DNA of 64,000 nt. It comes from Pseudarthrobacter sp. NamB4 (GTDB lineage Bacteria; Actinomycetota; Actinomycetes; Actinomycetales; Micrococcaceae). The notes beneath the pieces were generated by a model that saw nothing but the letters and a program-made list of their open reading frames with translations, had not been told where the DNA came from and did no database searches. The stretch spans positions 1 to 64,000 of the forward strand of contig NZ_VAHM01000001.1 of assembly GCF_005796185.1 (NCBI RefSeq). Reading direction: 5' to 3'. Shown piece after piece: positions 50,301 through 57,133 of this stretch; position 1 is the first letter of the stretch; each line of letters begins with the position of its first letter. The position numbers and the translations under genes were made by a program.

Positions 50301-51746
50301 CTGGTCTTCGAGCACGCACGCCTGCGGCCGAGGACGTCGCTCGCCGTGGTGACTGCCAGCCTCCGGCATGCCGCCCGGATTGGTGAGTCAATCAGACTGC
50401 AGCTGCCGAACCACCCGGGGCTGGCAAGTTTCTTTGGAGCCGGGCCGGAGTCCTTCCGTGTTGTCGACCTCGAGCGGGCGCAGGGCCTGGTGCGCGACCA
50501 CGTCATCTTCTCGCCCGGGTTTGGCCGCACGCCGCACGGACGCGCCCTGCACAATTTCGGGCCGCTTTCGGCCGAGGGTGGCCGGGAGAAGTTCGCCCTG
50601 GCCATGACCCGGGCCCGCAGGTCCATGCATGTGCTCACCTGTTTCCGGCCCGAGGACCTGGACCAGACCAGGCTCACCCACGGCGCCGTGGACCTGTACG
50701 CGCTCCTGGACCGTGAAATCGCCGGGAATACCGATCTCGGAACTCCCGCTTCACGCGCTGCAGCAAGCGAACAGGCACTTGGTGCCGATCCGCTGGTGGC
50801 CGACCTTGGGGACCGTCTCCGGGCCCGGGGTGCAAGGGTGTGGCACCAGTACGACGGTGCCATCGATGTGGTGGCCGCCGCTGATCCGCTCAGCACCATG
50901 GGACAGGATGACGCCGATCTGCCTTGGCCGGTGGCGATCGAATCGGACGGCACGGAGCAGTACCGCACCTTGAGTGTCCGCGAGCGGAGCCGCCTCCGGC
51001 CGCAGCAGTTGGAACGCCTTGGCTGGCGCTACATGCCGTTGTGGACCATTGAGGTTTTTACCGATCCGTCTGCCTGCGCTGACCGCATCGCCGGGTACCT
51101 GGGCCTTGAGAGAAATCTGCTGTCAGCACGGGCGGGCACTTCCATCGCCTTCCTCGATGACGACGTGGACCAGGCGCTTCACAGTGTGGACGCGGCCAGT
51201 CAATCACTGGAAGGTGCGTCCACGTTCGCTCACGGCGGACTCGGTCAGGGGGGTCCTTTCACCTCGGATTCCCAGCTCCCGGTCTCGTCGGAGGCGGTTT
51301 CGGTCTCCTGGGACACCAGCCGGGATAACGCGGAGAACTCACGCGCCGGCCGCCGCGCTGCAGCAACAAATCACCCAGCGCAGGCTGAAAGTCTGCACGC
51401 CAAGGAGGCAATGGCGATGGCCGCGGACCGGGAACAGGACGGCGCATTCGCCGCTGGACAGTCACAAGACCCCACTCCTGCACCGGAGAAGGTGGAGGGG
51501 GAAATGCATGATGCCCCTATGGCCGGGGATGCGCAGCCTGAGGCTGCAGTAGTGTCAGGCAGCCGCACCAGGCGAGGCAGCAGCGCCGTAAATACCGGTC
51601 CCGCCCGGCGGGGAACTGCCGCCGCGGATGGCCATGCCGCCCTTCCCAACAAGGCGTCTGAGGATGAAGCCCGGGGCTGGGGCGACCGCGAGGACAGCGA
51701 CCATGAGACCTGGCTGAAGGAGCAGCGCCCCCCTCATTGGGGCTGA
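47361..51746 (+). CDS. SF1 helicase-like protein with DUF4011-like N-terminus and nuclease-like C-terminus
   Basis: A large cytoplasmic protein (1461 aa) in four parts: an N-terminal DUF4011-like region (about 15-200); a UPF1-like superfamily 1 helicase core split by a long helical insert (about 270-1100); a Vsr/MTES_1575-type endonuclease-like domain (about 1130-1250); and a disordered tail of about 200 residues ending WLKEQRPPHWG. Walker A reads PPGTGQTQT, with Gln311 where Lys is expected. Walker B reads LDAEATS rather than DEAS, and motif III reads GDARIATPRTF rather than GDxxQLPP. FGPLSAEGGREKFALAMTRA is near the family norm. The nuclease-like part has AIDVV and AIESDG. Classical ATP hydrolysis is doubtful. 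The architecture recalls Hhe-type defence proteins, but the setting next to guaA looks core. The ATG at 47361 is preceded by a -10 box. Confidence 0.72.
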   Translation: MPVWSRASRASAEKKAVVSVGQDHPEGSEELRKWLSGLKPVTGADTMLRFTKTPEGSIDLTHAHPSGLAQLMAGRKTRLSTLIRDRQQYVVAARASRNIRSKIFELANDRGIDAGYLSAGTVVWTSAVGGKPQRISAPVMLTAISLTVRPGEDDYELQLTEQAHINPALVRHLKNIHGIVFDVNAVTRLAYSTARFDPQPVLDRLGTLIRPIHGAEAQHNLLVSTFADLSGNLDDPWINDSNPLISALATAAGGEVVDVDEPDPSRFPPLDSRHPKDELLLLDADTDQQYVIDAARAGDSLVVSSPPGTGQTQTAINTIGALVDAGKTVLVVGDRRASLNEVSGQLKGLGLESILFQLSGNVTAQQLKAQLVRAIVRNEKSLEPQLGNLHNTLTEHRHALMDHVASLHNVRQRWGCSPYQAMQSLAELTSIHPAPATTVRLKRSVLDSIRDREELAGRLRRAAELGSFSKASTTSPWHGARLLTRKETEEAQDLVRSVAKNLPVLRDRMKAVAEHAEIRLGASFAEWGEQLELLVAVRGSLDKFTPDIFDRPVTDLISATAPSSWRKERGIEMTSMQRSRLRRVAKEYVRPGVHIADLHTSLLLVQEQRALWAGYATTQRHPAVPSGLAEMNAKHRSLDADLAKLGEALRHTEAGGSLATVRYEELMERLERLVADTDTLKTLPERTLLVENMREHGLGELLADLAEREVPAGSVAAELELAWWQSALEAMISGDDYLAMSDGDALRKLEAEYRLADNAHIASGAARLRWDLAERWRSAIAQHPRQADLLRSLLKDGRVSLASLTAQAPELIGALVPVWSVSPYLMTGLLPAQQHFDAVVMLDAEATSLQAVLPSIARAKQVIAFGDARIATPRTFTVGVERLAPGESAHHRVESAFTALSEVLPVWRLNFVYRAVDEDLVLQLSKSFYNGGLRRLPEGQSATGLDRALLVEYLPDGTGLPSADHEGVESVVAEVNRVVQLVFEHARLRPRTSLAVVTASLRHAARIGESIRLQLPNHPGLASFFGAGPESFRVVDLERAQGLVRDHVIFSPGFGRTPHGRALHNFGPLSAEGGREKFALAMTRARRSMHVLTCFRPEDLDQTRLTHGAVDLYALLDREIAGNTDLGTPASRAAASEQALGADPLVADLGDRLRARGARVWHQYDGAIDVVAAADPLSTMGQDDADLPWPVAIESDGTEQYRTLSVRERSRLRPQQLERLGWRYMPLWTIEVFTDPSACADRIAGYLGLERNLLSARAGTSIAFLDDDVDQALHSVDAASQSLEGASTFAHGGLGQGGPFTSDSQLPVSSEAVSVSWDTSRDNAENSRAGRRAAATNHPAQAESLHAKEAMAMAADREQDGAFAAGQSQDPTPAPEKVEGEMHDAPMAGDAQPEAAVVSGSRTRRGSSAVNTGPARRGTAAADGHAALPNKASEDEARGWGDREDSDHETWLKEQRPPHWG

Positions 51747-51780
51747 CGTTCGGCGCTGGTGCATGGAGGCTGATGCTGGA

Positions 51781-52551
51781 TTAGGGCCCGACGAGGACAA
51801 AGAACAGCTTGCCCTGGGTGGAGGCACCGGCGAGCCGGGCGGCCTGTTCGGGGTTTGCTGCCACCACTATCAACCCGTCTGTCTCTGCGGTCCCCAGCCA
51901 CTGGCCGCCCTGCCCGCCCTGGCTGGCGGTCCACAGCACCGGCACGGCCGAGGCCAGCACCTCCGGAGGCTGTTGCTGGTCGAAGCCGTTGGCTGCGGTT
52001 AGCACCACGTTGACCAGTTGTCCTGGCGAGACCAGCTGGATGGACGACGGGTCAGCCAGCCTGAGGGGAACGGCTGCCGATCCCGGGGGAGACCCCGCAA
52101 GCAGTCCCGGACCCAGGAGTTGCGCATCCGTGAGCAGCTGCCCTTTCCGTAGGGGCGCCGCGAGTTGTTTGCCTGCCGCTTGGGCTGGCTGCTGAAGGAA
52201 GCCTTCGGCCACCATCCCGGGCGATACCTGGACAGCGGCGAGGTCTGCTGGCGTCATGGCAGCCCCTGCTGGCAGGTCGCGGGCGGCCGCTACCGCAGAC
52301 ACCGTATGAACAGGGGCGGGCGTGAGCTGGTGGACGGTGATGGCAGCGGCAGCGGACAGCAGCACCGCTGCGGCAAGTCTGCTGTTGCGGTTCAGCCAAG
52401 CCGAGAGACGGACGGGCGTGCGCTTGTTCGCGCTGCGGCTGCTGCCTTGGATGCCCCGGCGCCGCGGACCCCCCAGAGACCCTGCTTTGTGCAGTTTGTT
52501 GGTTGCGCCCCCGCTGTATGCGCCGCGGCGGGACTGGCGGTATGCAGGCAT
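51781..52551 (-). CDS. SAF-domain membrane-anchored protein (CpaB-like)
   Basis: A probable extracytoplasmic protein of 256 aa. A basic N-terminal region of about 55 residues is followed by one helix (LAAAVLLSAAAAITVHQL) and then a SAF domain beginning VAAARDLPAGAAMTPADLA. The rest is Ala/Gly/Gln-rich, ending GKLFFVLVGP. SAF domains occur in Flp-pilus assembly protein CpaB, but no other pilus genes are here. A -10 box (TAACGT) lies 6 nt upstream on the minus strand. It converges on the helicase-like gene with a 34-nt gap. Confidence 0.8.
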   Translation of the reverse strand: MPAYRQSRRGAYSGGATNKLHKAGSLGGPRRRGIQGSSRSANKRTPVRLSAWLNRNSRLAAAVLLSAAAAITVHQLTPAPVHTVSAVAAARDLPAGAAMTPADLAAVQVSPGMVAEGFLQQPAQAAGKQLAAPLRKGQLLTDAQLLGPGLLAGSPPGSAAVPLRLADPSSIQLVSPGQLVNVVLTAANGFDQQQPPEVLASAVPVLWTASQGGQGGQWLGTAETDGLIVVAANPEQAARLAGASTQGKLFFVLVGP

Positions 52552-52557
52552 GCCCCC

Positions 52558-52563
52558 ACGTTA
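52558..52563 (-). promoter_or_regulatory. -10 box (TAACGT) for the SAF-domain gene
   Basis: On the minus strand TAACGT ends 6 nt before the ATG at 52551. Confidence 0.45.
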
Positions 52564-52654
52564 TGGGCCAGGGTGCAGCTTGGGCAGGGACGCAGTCAGC
52601 TATGTGGACAACGCTCCGTTTTGAATCAGTCGCCCAGTCTGCAGGACTCCCAAA

Positions 52655-52924
52655 TCAGCTCGCGGTTGCGGCCGGAGCCGGGGAAGCCGGCGCGGCTGCA
52701 GGCGCAGGTGCTGCAGCGGGAGTGGCGGAAACGGTACTTCCTTTGGAGTCACGCGAGTCGGTGCGGTAGAAACCCGAGCCCTTGAAGACCACGCCCACGC
52801 TGTTGAACTTCTTGCGCAAGGTACCCTGGCACTCGGGGCAGGACGTCAAAGAGCTGTCCGAGAACGACTGGACGATGTCAAAGGCATGGCCGCAATCCTT
52901 GCAGGCGTACGCATACGTTGGCAC
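52655..52924 (-). CDS. FmdB-family zinc-ribbon protein (Ruc-like)
   Basis: An 89-residue protein with a zinc ribbon (ACKDCGHAFDIVQSF then TSCPECQGTLRKKF, two CxxC pairs) and a low-complexity Ala/Pro tail. The mycobacterial orthologue position (Rv0991c) encodes Ruc, a redox-regulated chaperone for unfolded proteins. Here too the gene sits directly after 5-FCL on the minus strand and has its own CIRCE box, so a heat-shock role is likely. The GTG start follows GAGGAGGAG. Confidence 0.85.
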   Translation of the reverse strand: MPTYAYACKDCGHAFDIVQSFSDSSLTSCPECQGTLRKKFNSVGVVFKGSGFYRTDSRDSKGSTVSATPAAAPAPAAAPASPAPAATAS

Positions 52925-52990
52925 TGGTGCTCCTCCTCTTGGGCAAACGAGAGGTCCCGCACTGCCGCGGGTGTCCGGCTGGACATCTCA

Positions 52991-53017
52991 TTAGCAGTCG
53001 CAGGGCCTGAGTGCTAA
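52991..53017. promoter_or_regulatory. CIRCE element upstream of the FmdB/Ruc-like gene
   Basis: TTAGCAGTC, nine bases, GAGTGCTAA: one mismatch to the consensus. On the minus strand a -10 box TAGAAT (53017-53022) abuts it, so HrcA binding would block initiation. The FmdB start codon lies 66 nt downstream. Confidence 0.85.
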
Positions 53018-53049
53018 TTCTATCATCCTCCGGCGCCGGGACCGAGACG

Positions 53050-53673
53050 TCAGAAGCCGCCAGCCAGGTCCCGGAACCCGGACGGAAGCACCACTCCCGG
53101 CACGGGGCGGTCGAATTCCTCCACCGGGATTCTCCCGGCGGGCAGCAGTTCCTCGTCGTAGATAACAGCGGCCAGCGGGATATGCTTCCCCGCGGAGGCG
53201 AGGTGGCCCAGGAACTTGTCGTAGTAGCCTCCGCCCTGGCCCACCCTGCTGCCCGCAAGGTCAACGGCAGTGGCAGGGATGAACAGGGCAGCGGCTTCCC
53301 CGGCAACCTCAATCTCATGGCGCGTCCCCACCGGCTCCAGGATGGGGGCAAAGCTGCTGGGCGCCAGGTCGATCCCCGGGGCCCAGAAAACCCACTTCAT
53401 TTCCCGCCCCGGCTCACAGACGGGGAGCAGAACCTTGTGGCCGCCGTCGTGAAGCGCCTTCATCAGCGCCAGCGTCGGTGGTTCCCCGCCCACGCTAAGG
53501 TAGGCGCACACCAGGGACGCGCTTCCCTGAATTACCGAATCCGCCCAGGCTGCACCGTGCTTCGCCAGCGCGGCGCCCGCGTCTTCCAGCTCCCCGGGTG
53601 TCAGCGAGGCCCGCCGCCGGCGATGGGCGGCACGGATTCTGTCCTTGGCTTCCCTTGTTTCCTCAACCGTCAT
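53050..53673 (-). CDS. 5-formyltetrahydrofolate cyclo-ligase
   Basis: Converts 5-formyl-THF to 5,10-methenyl-THF with ATP, returning stored folate to the one-carbon pool. The 207-residue protein has the family's RAAHRRRRASL basic start and the C-terminal signature RVGQGGGYYDKFLGHL. The frame extends upstream, but AAGGAG lies 5 nt before the ATG at 53673. It diverges from galU. Confidence 0.93.
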   Translation of the reverse strand: MTVEETREAKDRIRAAHRRRRASLTPGELEDAGAALAKHGAAWADSVIQGSASLVCAYLSVGGEPPTLALMKALHDGGHKVLLPVCEPGREMKWVFWAPGIDLAPSSFAPILEPVGTRHEIEVAGEAAALFIPATAVDLAGSRVGQGGGYYDKFLGHLASAGKHIPLAAVIYDEELLPAGRIPVEEFDRPVPGVVLPSGFRDLAGGF

Positions 53674-53775
53674 GTCTCTCCTTGATAAAGTCGTCCTGCC
53701 CGCCGGGCTGCGGGCCACCCGTCGGCGCGGGCATCTCCGGCCATCCGCTGATTACTGAATGCTTGACGCTGACGT

Positions 53776-53781
53776 TAGATT
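53776..53781 (+). promoter_or_regulatory. -10 box (TAGATT) for leaderless galU
   Basis: TAGATT ends 6 nt before the GTG at 53788. Confidence 0.5.
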
Positions 53782-53787
53782 AGACCG

Positions 53788-54693
53788 GTGACTACCAGTA
53801 ACCCGAGAGTTCGCAAAGCCGTCATTCCTGCCGCCGGACTCGGTACCAGGTTCCTGCCGGCAACCAAGGCGATGCCCAAGGAAATGCTTCCCGTTGTGGA
53901 TAAGCCTGCCATCCAGTACGTGGTTGAGGAAGCCGTGAACGTGGGCCTGAACGATGTCCTCATGATTACCGGACGCAACAAGCGGCCGCTGGAAGACCAC
54001 TTCGACCGGGTGCCGTCACTTGAGTCAACCCTCGAAAGCAAGGGGGATGAGGAAAAGCTGGCGTCCATCCAGGCTGCCAGCAACCTGGGCGACATCCACT
54101 ACGTCCGCCAGGGAGACCCGCACGGCCTGGGCCATGCAGTCCTCCGGGCAAAACAGCATGTTGGTGACGAAGCCTTTGCCGTGCTGCTGGGTGATGACCT
54201 CATCGACGCACGGGACGAACTGCTCAGCACCATGATTGATGTCCAGGCCAAGACCGGCGGGTCAGTCATTGCCCTGATCGAGGTTGAACCGTCACAGGTC
54301 AGCGCCTACGGCTGTGCTGATGTGGAGCAGGTCGACGGCGAAGCTTATGTACGCGTCAACAGGCTGGTTGAAAAGCCAAGTGTGGATGAAGCCCCCTCCA
54401 ACCTGGCTCTGATTGGCCGCTACGTGCTCCACCCGGCCGTGTTCGGTGTCCTTGAGGAAACCGGTCCCGGGCGGGGCGGTGAAATCCAGCTGACGGATGC
54501 TCTTCAACAGCTGGCAACGGGCGACGCCGATGGGCACGGCGTGTACGGCGTGGTCTTCCGGGGGCGCCGCTACGACACGGGGGACAAGCTCAGCTACCTG
54601 AAGGCCTGTCTGCAGCTCGCGATTGACAGCGAAGACCTTGGACCCGGGCTGCGGGAGTGGCTGCCGGGGTTCACCGCCGGCCTGTCCGAGTAA
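53788..54693 (+). CDS. galU: UTP-glucose-1-phosphate uridylyltransferase
   Basis: Makes UDP-glucose for glycans and galactose use. The 301-residue protein has the nucleotide motif VIPAAGLGTRFLPATKAMPK, DKPAIQYVVEEAV, and GDDLIDARDELLSTM for metal binding. It is probably leaderless with a GTG start. In mycobacteria moeA1 follows galU; here rimJ starts 3 nt after the galU stop and no moeA is present. Confidence 0.96.
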   Translation: MTTSNPRVRKAVIPAAGLGTRFLPATKAMPKEMLPVVDKPAIQYVVEEAVNVGLNDVLMITGRNKRPLEDHFDRVPSLESTLESKGDEEKLASIQAASNLGDIHYVRQGDPHGLGHAVLRAKQHVGDEAFAVLLGDDLIDARDELLSTMIDVQAKTGGSVIALIEVEPSQVSAYGCADVEQVDGEAYVRVNRLVEKPSVDEAPSNLALIGRYVLHPAVFGVLEETGPGRGGEIQLTDALQQLATGDADGHGVYGVVFRGRRYDTGDKLSYLKACLQLAIDSEDLGPGLREWLPGFTAGLSE

Positions 54694-54696
54694 GAC

Positions 54697-55317
54697 ATGC
54701 GCGCCGGTCAGATCTGGCCCGTGACGCTGGAGTGCGGCGACCTGGTCCTGCGTCCCATCCGCTACCGGGACAAGAAGGAATGGACCGAGGTCCGCTCGCG
54801 CAACAGCCAGTGGCTGGCGCCGTGGGAAGCCTCGAACCCGGATCCTTCCGGTGGCCTGCCGGACTACCGCCAGATGGTTCGTTCGCTGAAGTTGCAGGCA
54901 GCCCAGGCCACCGCGTTGCCCTTTGTCATCACCGAGCGGGTGGCAGGCGCCGCCCACCCTGTCATTGTTGGGCAGCTGACTGTTTCCTCGATCGTCTGGG
55001 GCTCTGCCCTGATGGCAACCCTCGGTTACTGGGTGGACCAGGCGCGGGCCGGCCGGGGAATTGCGCCCACCGCTGTTGCCATGGTGACGGACCATTGTTT
55101 CCAGACCCTTGGACTGCACCGGATGGAAATCAACATCCGGCCGGAGAACGGACCGAGCCTGCGGGTGGTAGAGAAGCTGGGATTCCGCGATGAGGGATAC
55201 CGGCCCCGTTACCTCCACATCAACGGTGAATGGGCTGATCACAGGTCCTTCGCCTTGACCTCGGAAGAAGTTCCGGAGGGATTGCTCAAGCCCTGGCTCG
55301 CTTCAAGACCGTCATAA
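54697..55317 (+). CDS. rimJ: RimJ/RimL-type GNAT acetyltransferase
   Basis: A GNAT-fold N-acetyltransferase, 206 aa, of the ribosomal protein S5 alanine acetyltransferase type. It begins VTLECGDLVLRPIRYRDKKEW, with the acetyl-CoA loop GYWVDQARAGRGIAPTAVAM and MEINIRPENGPSLRVVEKLG. Its start lies 3 nt after the galU stop codon, so translation is coupled. The same position in mycobacteria (Rv0995) carries rimJ. Confidence 0.9.
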   Translation: MRAGQIWPVTLECGDLVLRPIRYRDKKEWTEVRSRNSQWLAPWEASNPDPSGGLPDYRQMVRSLKLQAAQATALPFVITERVAGAAHPVIVGQLTVSSIVWGSALMATLGYWVDQARAGRGIAPTAVAMVTDHCFQTLGLHRMEINIRPENGPSLRVVEKLGFRDEGYRPRYLHINGEWADHRSFALTSEEVPEGLLKPWLASRPS

Positions 55318-55385
55318 ATCCACTGATTTGCCGGCGGTGGCACGACACACCGCGGCTAATGCTGCAACAGTGGACCGGATGCTCA

Positions 55386-55391
55386 TACGGT
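55386..55391 (+). promoter_or_regulatory. -10 box (TACGGT) for the GLPR/SepX-like gene
   Basis: TACGGT ends 7 nt before the GTG at 55399. A TTG at 55393 is also in frame but closer. Confidence 0.45.
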
Positions 55392-55398
55392 TTTGAGT

Positions 55399-56334
55399 GT
55401 GGACTTCCCCCTTAGCAGCTCAGTGATCCTCGTGGTTGCCGTCGTGCTCTGGATTGTGTGGGTTGCCCCTTACGTCCTCCGGAACCCCAGGCACCAGTTT
55501 CAGCCCGTCGGCGATTTTCCGGCGGGCACCGCCGCAGATGAAACACCTGAACCGCCAGCCGCTTTGGTACTGAACGTCGCAGCCCAGCAGGAGAAAGTCA
55601 TGGACACCAGGAAGAGTGCCGGACCCGGGAGCGCCCGTACCGGCTCCCCAACTGCAGGCAAGCTCCGTATCCGTTACGGCCGGACGGCCATCGCCCTGGT
55701 CGGGCTGCTGTCCCTGATCACGGCATTCGTTTCCGGCGTGCTCCTGCTCTTCGGGCTGGGCGCTCCTTTCCTGCCACTGACAACCCTGGCGCTCACCATC
55801 GGCTCCGTCGTCCTCCTGCGCTGGCTCGCGGTGCGGGACAGGAAGGCCAAGGTCAACGCGGCCTTCCGGTCCGCGATGGCTGCGCCAGCCCGGCAGCCCG
55901 AGCCCGCGGTGAATATCCCGCCACAACCCGAAGCAGCGCCTGCCAGGCCGGAAAGCCCCCTTTTTGATGCGGAAGCGCATGAGCCCAAGGTCAAGCGGCT
56001 GACGGCAATGGAATTGCGCGAGGCCGCCCTTGCTGTCGCCGTTGCCGCCGGAGATCCCAGTGCAGCAGCAGCCAAGGCTTCTGCTTCCGCCACTTGGGAA
56101 CCTGTGCAGGTTCCCAAGCCCGTTTACGTCGAGGCCGCAAAGGCCGAGCGGCCGGAACCGGAGCCACTGGAACTGCCCGAGCCGCCGAAGGCTGTTGGCA
56201 AGCCTTCCCTGAAGCAGGGCGTTGCCGCTGCTCCAGCGGCGGCCCCTGCTGCTGCAGGAGAAAGCGCCCAGCTTTGCAAGGCGCAGAGCGCCCTGAGCAA
56301 TCTCGACGACGTCCTGCAGCGCCGCCGCGCTTGA
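55399..56334 (+). CDS. GLPR/SepX-like membrane protein
   Basis: A 311-residue membrane protein: one N-terminal helix (VILVVAVVLWIVWVAPYVL), a cytoplasmic linker of about 60 residues, two more helices (IALVGLLSLITAFVSGVLLL and LTTLALTIGSVVLLRWLA), then a long Ala/Pro/Glu-rich cytoplasmic tail ending NLDDVLQRRRA. The position after rimJ and this topology match Rv0996/GLPR of Corynebacteriales and SepX of Streptomyces, partners of the MoeA-like Glp in the division machinery. The helix-end motif VAPYVLRNPRHQ parallels the VPMWLRR of SepX. The moeA/glp gene is not in this cluster. The assignment rests on position and topology, not on sequence search. Confidence 0.68.
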   Translation: MDFPLSSSVILVVAVVLWIVWVAPYVLRNPRHQFQPVGDFPAGTAADETPEPPAALVLNVAAQQEKVMDTRKSAGPGSARTGSPTAGKLRIRYGRTAIALVGLLSLITAFVSGVLLLFGLGAPFLPLTTLALTIGSVVLLRWLAVRDRKAKVNAAFRSAMAAPARQPEPAVNIPPQPEAAPARPESPLFDAEAHEPKVKRLTAMELREAALAVAVAAGDPSAAAAKASASATWEPVQVPKPVYVEAAKAERPEPEPLELPEPPKAVGKPSLKQGVAAAPAAAPAAAGESAQLCKAQSALSNLDDVLQRRRA

Positions 56335-56374
56335 TCCCAGGTGTTGGGCATCCGGACTGGTCGTGCGCTCCGGT

Positions 56375-56403
56375 TTGGCTTTGGTTAGGAAAATTTGTAG
56401 CCT
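56375..56403 (+). promoter_or_regulatory. tRNA-Ala promoter
   Basis: TTGGCT (56375-56380), a 17-nt spacer and TAGCCT (56398-56403), about 39 nt upstream of the tRNA. Confidence 0.6.
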
Positions 56404-56442
56404 AGGGTCACCGGTGCCGTACCAGCGGGTGCGGATCGTTCC

Positions 56443-56515
56443 GGGGCTATAGCTCAGTTGGTAGAGCGCTTCGTTCGCATCGAAGAGGTCAGGGGTTCAA
56501 ATCCCCTTAGCTCCA
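56443..56515 (+). tRNA. tRNA-Ala(CGC)
   Basis: A complete cloverleaf of 73 nt. The acceptor stem GGGGCTA pairs with TAGCTCC and includes the G3-U70 wobble that identifies alanine tRNAs. The anticodon loop TTCGCAT gives anticodon CGC (codon GCG). The T-loop is TTCAAAT. No CCA is encoded. A terminator follows 7 nt later. Confidence 0.97.
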
Positions 56516-56522
56516 CAAGACA

Positions 56523-56547
56523 AAAAGGCCCCACTGAGGGGCCTTTT
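56523..56547 (+). terminator. Terminator of tRNA-Ala
   Basis: AAAAGGCCCC (56523-56532) pairs with GGGGCCTTTT (56538-56547), a 10-bp stem with a 5-nt loop and a T run. Confidence 0.93.
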
Positions 56548-56605
56548 CCTTTGCTGTGGTAATGATCCGGTGCCTGCCCGCCCAAGGCCTGCCAGGTGAG
56601 TGTGG

Positions 56606-57130
56606 TTAGCTCCCGGACACTCGTTCGATGGCAACCGCTTCATCCGATTTGACACGCTCGAGCCTGGCGAGGAGCCGGTGGATCTCCGGGAAGGTACCCC
56701 GAAGCCCGGCGTCGGGGGCAGTGGCAGAAGCCGCCGCCCAGTCCATCGGCCTGGCACCCACCACAAAGAGCGCAACCTTTGCAGCCGCCAACTCCCTCAG
56801 TACCTCCGCAAACCGCTCCCAGGCTTCTGCCTGGCGTCCGGCGTCGGTGGACTCCGGTGCCGGAACACCATCAATGACCCACAGCTCCGCTCCGGCAGCC
56901 AGGCCTCTGTAGTCCCCGGCGGACGCGTCCGCTGCACACAGTTCGTCAAAGCTGATCCACAGCAGTTCGGGTTCGCTCGCCTTCGCGCGGAAAATGCGGT
57001 TCGCCCCCTGCAACTCCCGGTGCTGGATGGGCGACGGCGGAAACAGGCCGTAGACAGCCAACTGACGGGCCGTGCCGGGGACAATGACGCGACCGTGCCG
57101 GAGAACCGGCGGTTCCGGCTCCCTGTCCAT
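56606..57130 (-). CDS. ZapE/AFG1 C-terminal-domain-like protein without a P-loop
   Basis: A 174-residue protein. Its middle (ISFDELCAADASAGDYRGLA) and end (FPEIHRLLARLERVKSDE) resemble the C-terminal part of ZapE/AFG1 ATPases, where the pattern is F-x-LC, ADYL, a hydrophobic strand ending in P, and FE-x-R-SRL-x-EM-S. The ATPase core with Walker A is absent. It follows corA by 3 nt on the same strand, so the two are translationally coupled. It may be a regulator, a partner or a decayed paralogue. The assignment is from remembered patterns. Confidence 0.55.
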   Translation of the reverse strand: MDREPEPPVLRHGRVIVPGTARQLAVYGLFPPSPIQHRELQGANRIFRAKASEPELLWISFDELCAADASAGDYRGLAAGAELWVIDGVPAPESTDAGRQAEAWERFAEVLRELAAAKVALFVVGARPMDWAAASATAPDAGLRGTFPEIHRLLARLERVKSDEAVAIERVSGS

Positions 57131-57133
57131 GGG

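Noticed and set aside
47361..51746. Part of a defence island
   Set aside because: The neighbours (guaA, FmdB, 5-FCL, galU) are core genes, and no integrase, restriction or toxin genes are nearby. Only the domain layout recalls defence proteins.
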